Shown here: positions 57,405 to 64,000 of the stretch, one piece after another | Layout: each line of letters starts with the position of its first letter | How positions within the stretch are numbered: position 1 is the stretch's first letter | From: Bombyx mori | Lineage: Eukaryota; Arthropoda; Insecta; Lepidoptera; Bombycidae | NCBI RefSeq assembly: GCF_030269925.1 | Contig: NC_085114.1 | Location: forward strand, 11,426,001-11,490,000 | DNA length: 64,000 nucleotides | Direction of reading: 5' to 3' | Position numbers and translations under genes: made by a program | Notes under the pieces: generated by a model | What the model was told of the DNA's origin: nothing | What the model saw: only the letters and a program-made list of their open reading frames with translations | Databases searched by the model: none

Positions 57405-58272
57405 GGTAGATGTTTCAAATTAGTCAAGTTTTATTGTCATGTAGGTATCGATCTCACGATAACACTTGATTGAAAAGAACTCTGGATAAAGATGAATGTC
57501 ATTCGATTTGCGTCAAACAAGTGTCCGGTGTCATGTTGTGCATCTCAAACGCAGCTGGTTCAAGATGCTAAAGAATTATTTCGACTGGTAAACGTTCACG
57601 GCTCACTGGCCCGAGTCATTCCATGCGAAGCTTCGATCATTTTAAAATGTCAAGTCCTAAAAACGTTGGAGTTAACAACATTGGTAATTAACATCCCTGC
57701 CGCGTAATTCTCTTAGTGCCGTGTTAATTAATGGGCGCTATTGTTTTGTATAAGTTTTTTTTTTAATTATTGTTAAGAATAACGTAAATATTCACTGACT
57801 CGGTGGTGCAGTTGTTAGTATTATTCTGTAATGTAAAATTATATTTTAATCCATAGAGTTTTTGGATTGTTATCTTACAAAAATATTTACGTCATAATGA
57901 ATACCTGGGCATTTTCGTATATATAAAATGTACCTATATAGGTACCTAGTGTTCATTCATTCACAGAGATGCTTTGCTTTCAATTTACATTTGTTTTGAT
58001 TACAAGGGCGATTACACGTGTGAAATACTCAAAGGAAAAACGTCAATAACATTTTAATGTTTTGTTTTGTGAATATTTGTGTGACGAATTTTAAACACTT
58101 ATTCACGACAGACGATTGATGTGATTGTATATTTTTTTCTGTACATAACTTATTATGTACTGGGAGCCCCGCGATGTCACCCAATCGTTTTCTCATTAAC
58201 TACATTTGTACAAATTTTATATTTTATCGCTAACTCCTTCAGCCATTTTTGAGTGACTTAGTAACAAACACC
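57405..58272. other. Noncoding stretch after the mariner element
   Basis: A 71-codon open frame at 57492-57707 has no recognisable similarity. A tRNA-SINE-like CTCGGTGGTGCAGTTGTTAG is at 57799-57818. Confidence 0.45.
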
Positions 58273-58530
58273 CCGGTCATCGCCCTCGTCGAACCCGTCG
58301 CTTGCGACTAAGGACTCGGCGAATAAATTAACCCACTGACAGCCCAGAGTTTCTCGCCGAATCTTCTCAGTGGGTCGCGTTTCCGATCCGGTGGTAGATT
58401 CTGCTAAGCACTGTTCTTGCTAGTGCCAGTGTTACCAACAGCTGGTTTGAGCCCCGAGAGCTTACCTATACGCTAGGGTAACGCTGATATAGCCTCTCAA
58501 GACTATCAGCATAGGTAGAAAAAAAAAACA
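58273..58530 (+). repeat. LINE 3' end, family B
   Basis: GGTCATCGCCCTCGTCGAAC, CTTCTCAGTGGGTCGCGTTT, CCGATCCGGTGGTAGATTCT, ending ATCAGCATAGGTAG and an A-run. Confidence 0.8.
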
Positions 58531-58749
58531 CCCAAAAAGACAAATCTTCTTATCGTATCTGAATCAAAATTGTTTTTTTTTAAATGGTTTTTAAATTATT
58601 TTTACAACAGTTTAGTCGTCGTCCGTGCTCACAAAATCTGTAAATTATTCGAAATAAAAATAATAAAGGCAACATTAAACAACATTAAAGCGTAAAAGTC
58701 GTTTTAATACGACTCGCGATAACCAAAAAAGCACTACCTACATACAATA

Positions 58750-58925
58750 CATACGTTTTGTCAAATATATATCAAATCAAATCAAAAAATTTTTAATCAA
58801 CATAAATGAAAGTACATTGTTGAACGTCAAAAAGAACTACCGCCAATTCAAAAAAACTAACCTCCGTCCTGAGAAGAACTGAAAAGAAACTCAGAGGGCA
58901 TGCCATTTTTTTTTAAATATTCGTT
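58750..58925 (-). repeat. LINE 3' end, family C
   Basis: ATCAAATCAAATCAAAAAAT at the 3' terminus, then CCTCCGTCCTGAGAAGAACT and ACTCAGAGGGCATGCC. Opposite orientation to 47840. Confidence 0.55.
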
Positions 58926-59654
58926 TTTTTTTTAAATAGTAGATTTTTTTTAATATATTCATATACATAATATATGTTTTAAATGTATTTTAATATTGCG
59001 GTTGTGATCTGATATAGTAGCTATGTATGTCGCGTGTTCCATTCCAGCTTGTCTAGGTATATCATTATGAAATAATAATATGTAGTTACAGATTTTTGTC
59101 CATAATATTGAATTAAAAATTTCAAATTACTATTTTCACTCTACTTAGTCCTATAGTATTTTTACCATTATCCTTCAAAAATTATCTATTAATTGTTTTG
59201 AAATTTTCGAAATCGCGAAAACCTACATAAAAAGTACTCTTTTTTTTAGTTGTCGGTTAAAAAGGAATGTTTACGCCTTGTATGCTTGCTACGCTAAAGT
59301 TAGAAATAAAATATGGCCATTTGTATGCGAGTACCGTCGACTGTGTACTTCCACGCTGACTCATTTATTCATACATCGCCATTAAAATATACGCGAATGG
59401 CAAATCAACGTCATATGAAAAGTCTATAGAATAAAATCGTGCCGATAAACAGGACTTATGTTTGTACCTAAATTATATATCGAGGGGCTATATAATTTAC
59501 GATTTATGAACGACTATTTGGTGTACCTAAGCGATATTTTTGCAATTTTACAGGAAAGCCATTTTAAGTATAAAATTTGGAAAAAATATCATAACAAAGA
59601 AACTTCTTTAGTTATTTGAATGGAGTAAACTTAATTGAAATTCAATTAAAAACA

Positions 59655-59810
59655 ATGAGATATACGTTCTGAGGTCTCACTCAGTATAGTTACAACAGCG
59701 GCCCCACCCTTCAAACCGAAACGCATTATTGCTTCACGGCAGAAATAGGCAGGGTGGTGGTACCTATCCGTGCGGACTCACAAGAGGTCCTACCACTAGA
59801 AATTCAATGA
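59655..59810 (-). repeat. Bm1-like SINE internal fragment
   Basis: GAGATATACGTTCTGAGGTC through GGACTCACAAGAGGTCCTAC. Both ends missing. Confidence 0.8.
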
Positions 59811-60859
59811 AAAACAACGAACTGTTGATTCTAATACCATATAAGACGCACTTTTAATTAGAAATATAAATGTCACGTATTAAGTGAAATATCACTTAAA
59901 GCATATATCTTTTAGGTCGTTACTGAAGTATTTAAAACTTTAATTTGATTAAGAGCTTCATTGAAAAAAAAAAAAAAAAATTTATGTATAATTAAAAAAT
60001 ATATAATTCCAGATAGTGTCTTCCATGGACTATGATTTAGAAATATGCGTTTTACATATATTGAAATTATCTACTAGGGTATCTTATAGAGCAATCATGC
60101 AGTAAGCTCGAACCTATGAGTACCACCGTCCTACGCAAATTTGTCGCAATCGTGTGTTTCGATTTTCAAGATAGATCAGCCAATGTCCCAATGCAATTGA
60201 AATTTAAATCTTTCGTCTTAAACATTAAGGTTGGCTGCCACAATCACGATGTGGGCGGTGTCTTCAGTCATCGGTAACTATTAAACACGAAGCAAATCCG
60301 TATGACCAGTTATGGCATAATAAAATTTAACATCTAATTCTAACTCATTTCTTATAGTATTATTGAAAATTTCTTTATGGCTTAATTTCCCGTTATTGAT
60401 TGTCTTTATATTATTTTCGAGTTTTTCGAGTTACCGTTACAGTTTTCGTCACGTCAAGGACGAAATTAAAATGTTTTTTTTTTAAGTATTCGATGTTAAA
60501 CTAGCGAAGCCCAAAGAAAATAAATGACAATTTAATACAATCTGTAATTCAGAACTGCTGATCCGTCGATTCTTAAATGGATAAGCTTGACGAAGCGTGT
60601 TGCGGATAATAATATGTACTTTTAGGTTATTTAAATAATATTTTGTGTAAATGTTTGGAAATAAATTTAATAAAAGCTTAATGAATGTTTAAAGTAATGC
60701 TGTAGAAAGAAAATAATCAAAACTTTTATTGGATTCTTTTATCGAACTAGACTGCGATCTGAATAATGTAATGAAAGTAAACCGTGGGCGCGTTCGTCTC
60801 CAAAGCAATAAAAAAAAACCAAGACTCGAATTCGTATTTTACGTGACATAGTACATTTT

Positions 60860-61130
60860 ATTCCGGTCATCGTTCTCGTCGGACCCGTCGCTTCCGACGA
60901 AGGGCTCGACGAGTAAATTAACCCTCAGACACAGCCCACTGAGTTTCTCGCCGGATCTTCTCAGTGGGTCGCGTTTCCGATCCGGTGGTAGATTCTGCGA
61001 AGCACGGCTCTTGTTAGGGTTCGTGTTAGCAACGTCGTCGGGTTTGAGCCCCGCGAGCTCACCTACTAGTTAAGGTTACGCTGAAATGGCCTCCCAAGGC
61101 TATCACCAGCTTAGGTAGGAAAAAAAAACA
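60860..61130 (+). repeat. LINE 3' end, family B
   Basis: CCGGTCATCGTTCTCGTCGG, TTCTCGCCGGATCTTCTCAG, TTTGAGCCCCGCGAGCTCAC, ending CAGCTTAGGTAGG and an A-run. Parallel to 58273. Confidence 0.8.
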
Positions 61131-63039
61131 TTTTATCGGGATCTAAAACAATAATGTTATCTTATGTGAATCGGGTCGTTTGCGGGTTTTCCTCGTTTTT
61201 TTTTTTTGAGAACATTAAGATGTTTCCGGTGGAAATCCTTGACCTCGATCTCAATTTAATGGCGTGTGATACACATAAGTCGATTTTACGTTTCTTGTTT
61301 TTTATGTATAGTAAGTACCTAATGATGTAACTGACCGTCAAACTGGCGTCATCTTCTTCACGCTCTTACAAAGCAATCTTCCTGTTTAAGACGCATTTAC
61401 AAGAAGGCAGCGTCATGCAAACGATTTGTTTCAGTTCCTCAAATATATATTGGCGTACGTCAGAATTGCGTGGCTCTTATCGAAGCCATAAGAAACGAAT
61501 TAATTGCTTGGTAACGTTAATTAATGCGATGTTAAGCTATTATCGTTCATTTGATTCGTTTAGAGACAAAAAATGTTATGTCGGAATCATGTTTTTAGGC
61601 GACAAACTAAAAATGTCATTCACGGTTCGCAATCGGTTACATGGATCTATCATTCTTGTTGATTCGTCAAGGCTCTTGATTAGACTAGCAAATGTTTTCA
61701 AACGTCTAAAAGAATTTCCCTTTTAATGTTCACTTTTATATTTCTTTCGTTTTTGAGAAATGAGATAAACCTCGACTGTTTGATGGTCATTATTATTTTT
61801 ATCAGTCTGGTATTCCTTTGCAGTTATTTAAGGTTACTCGTCATCTTTTCAACAAACTGGGTAACATATACGATGCGCATGGCGATGACGATTTTTGGTT
61901 CAGGTTCGAAATTTTATCGTTTCTATTATTTTAGACATTCAAATATAAAGCCTTGTTCATATTGCGTCCACAAATCTTCGTTTGCGAACCCAAGTTAATC
62001 AGGAACGAGGTTCGGCACCCATGCATTCAGATCGGATACGCATAAATGTTAAAAAAAACTGTCACGTTCTTGTTAGCGAATTGTATAAGCAATCGCCAAT
62101 CATCGACGATATGATATTATTCATAACGTCCTCTAGTTACGTCGGTTTCATTTGCAGAACAATACCAATGATGAATAACGTCAAAATATGTTGAAAATTT
62201 AAGCGAAACCGTTGATAACACGATCCTTCCTAGTCACAGAAATAATTTAAAAGAACGCTTGTTTATTTTATTTAACTTTGTATCTATTCTATGTTACCGA
62301 ACTAGCATGATTTGTTTTCATGTTAACCATTACCAGTTCCACTTGGACGTGACCAATTCAGATATTTCCTAATAAGAATTCGACTGTAACGATTGTAATT
62401 TTTAATATTGTTCTTGTTTAAACTGAAGTTGATTATCATATTCGTGACACTTAAATAATGTACGCGGCGGTATTGATGTCAGTACGTATTGGTCACATCA
62501 TAATAATTCTATGGCTTTGTTATTTTCGGTTGTACCTAATGTGTATTATTGAAACTCGTTTTCTAATGAACGTTTTGTTTGTTGAAAATTCATCCGCTTA
62601 CGATGTTTTATACTAAAATAAAAATCCACCAATGTATGATTTTTCTTAATTTATTGTATATTTGCGAAGAAGTTTGAAATAAACGTGCGTCACAAAGGCT
62701 ATCTATCGTGCAATCTAATATAAACAAGTATTAGAACTAAGCGGGTATTTTAGTTCAGTTAAACAATTCAGGCCTACATAACAAAAGATTATGGTACCCG
62801 GTTTTAAAACTGTTTCTGATTTTGAACACTTTCATTGCTAAGGAAGGCCGATGAGTCTACGATTTGTTCGTTACTATCGCTAATGGTGCGGTCAAGTCAC
62901 GAAGTAGAATGACTTGTCATTACGCACAAGAAACACCGAGGAAGTTCACTACAGAATCAAATGGCAGAAATGATTTTTGTTAATGTTTGCGGGTAGTAAA
63001 TATTTTGATGTACTCTGCTTATTATTTTTATATCCTACC
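61131..63039. other. Noncoding stretch with a run of abutting open frames
   Basis: Plus-strand open frames at 61415-61726, 61726-61998 and 61982-62194 touch or overlap, and the stretch is less AT-rich than its neighbours. None of the three translations resembles a protein I know, and splice signals do not link them. Confidence 0.4.
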
Positions 63040-63370
63040 TATTCTAGTATCCTCGGGGGGTTATACTAGATACGTTAAATGAGTAGGTGAGCTCGGGGGG
63101 TTCACCTGATGACGTTGGTAACACTAGCCCTAGCAAGGGTAATGCTTTGCAGAATCTACCACCGGATCGGAAACTCGACCCACTGAGAAGACGAGATACT
63201 CGGTGGGTTGTGTCTGTGGGATAATTTACTCGCCGAGCGCTTCGTCGCAAGCGACGGGTTCGACTAGAACTATGACCGGTGCTTGAGGTACCTAAAAGCA
63301 CCTTTAATGGATTGGGAGGATCCGTAATGACGTGTTTTGGATGACGTCGACTGTTTACCATTTACCTTTC
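63040..63370 (-). repeat. LINE 3' region, family B (longest copy)
   Basis: Minus-oriented: TCCTACCTATTCTAGTATCC, GGTGAGCTCGGGGGGTTCAC, TCTACCACCGGATCGGAAAC, and beyond it a segment matching 27320-27470 (GTCGACTGTTTACCATTTAC, CGCAGGATCGGGTA). It links the two partial versions of this family. Confidence 0.7.
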
Positions 63371-63454
63371 GCAGGATCGGGTATGTAGTTACCTGCTCTG
63401 CTTCAATTATAGCTGATGTTATGGTAATAAGTAAATGGGTATCTTAAATTCCTG

Positions 63455-63708
63455 ATTTTTTTCTGGTGGTAGGGCGTCTAGTGAGCCCGCACGGGTAGGT
63501 ACCATTGCCCCGCCTTTTTCTGCATTGAAGTAGTAATGCTTTTCGGTCTGAAGAAAGGGGCAGTCTTTATACTAAAAAACCGAGGCTTAGTACTCATGTT
63601 TCAAGGTGAGTGGTGACACTTACGTTATTTAAAGTCTATAAGCTCTACCTAACATAAGGCGGGCCGTGAGCTCGCCCGCCGATCTAAGCAATAAAAATTA
63701 AAACTAAA
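63455..63708 (+). repeat. Bm1-like SINE, 5'-truncated and diverged
   Basis: TGGTGGTAGGGCGTCTAGTG through CCGATCTAAGCAATAAAAAT. More substitutions than most copies. Confidence 0.8.
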
Positions 63709-64000
63709 CTTTTTTTTGTTTACTTTAAGGATTATTCTGAATTAATGAATGAAGAAAACAAAGGTACATTCACATTATAATGATTAGTGTGCATATAATT
63801 AATATTATATTGTGAGTGTGTTGGTGTCTTTGTAGGTAACACACATTTTACGTTGTTTGACAAAAGCTTTTCAATGTTTACTGTTTGTTTATCTCATTTT
63901 TTATCGTTTGGTTCATACAGAGTTCATTGGGATAATTCTCTAAAATGACGGTAGCACACAGTAGGTAGAAGACAAATAATCGTGTTCCATAGTCCGGCGA

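Noticed and set aside
57492..57707. Small gene after the mariner element
   Set aside because: An open frame of about 70 codons without domain, splice support or codon signal; likely chance.

Overview
The window is AT-rich animal nuclear DNA with short, widely spaced coding exons, GT-AG introns and dense transposon debris. The repeat load points to a moth, most likely the silkworm genus Bombyx. More than a dozen copies of one tRNA-headed SINE match the Bm1 family of Bombyx as I remember it, and several Lepidoptera-type Helitron families (5' TC, 3' CTAG) are present. I ran no database search, so the genus is inferred from repeat recognition.

Layout. (1) About 386-4201, plus strand: the last two coding exons of a Methuselah-like GPCR that begins upstream of the window. 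(2) 4202-10234: intergenic, with Helitrons, a full-length Bm1 and a 669-bp TIR element. (3) 10235/10690-17796, plus: a complete nine-exon bifunctional CoA synthase (PPAT plus dephospho-CoA kinase), with an optional extra 5' exon that would add a membrane anchor. (4) 18590-20657, plus: a complete two-exon divergent ionotropic receptor with a signal peptide encoded by a short first exon missed by a simple ORF call. (5) 21552-36686, plus: seven exons of an AGC-type protein kinase resembling insect S6KL / vertebrate RSKR. The C-terminal end of its kinase domain is not found. (6) 29364-30029, plus: an intact, intronless, GC-rich ATG101 nested in the kinase gene's 7.8-kb intron. (7) 39354-48985, minus: a secreted acidic Glu/Ala/Pro/Lys/Ser-rich protein whose whole CDS is in one exon, with an 8.7-kb intron in the 5' UTR and a TATA promoter near 49.0 kb. 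(8) 49-64 kb: no recognisable host gene. It holds abutting Helitrons, a fold-back element, a broken DD37D mariner-like transposon and several LINE/SINE tails.

The host genes have unrelated roles (cofactor synthesis, autophagy initiation, signalling, chemosensation, secretion), so this is ordinary gene order rather than a dedicated system. The more interesting points are the ATG101-in-kinase nesting, the candidate membrane-anchored CoA synthase isoform, the secreted acidic gene with its distant promoter, the long fold-back element, and several transposon insertions whose order and target-site duplications can be read directly.
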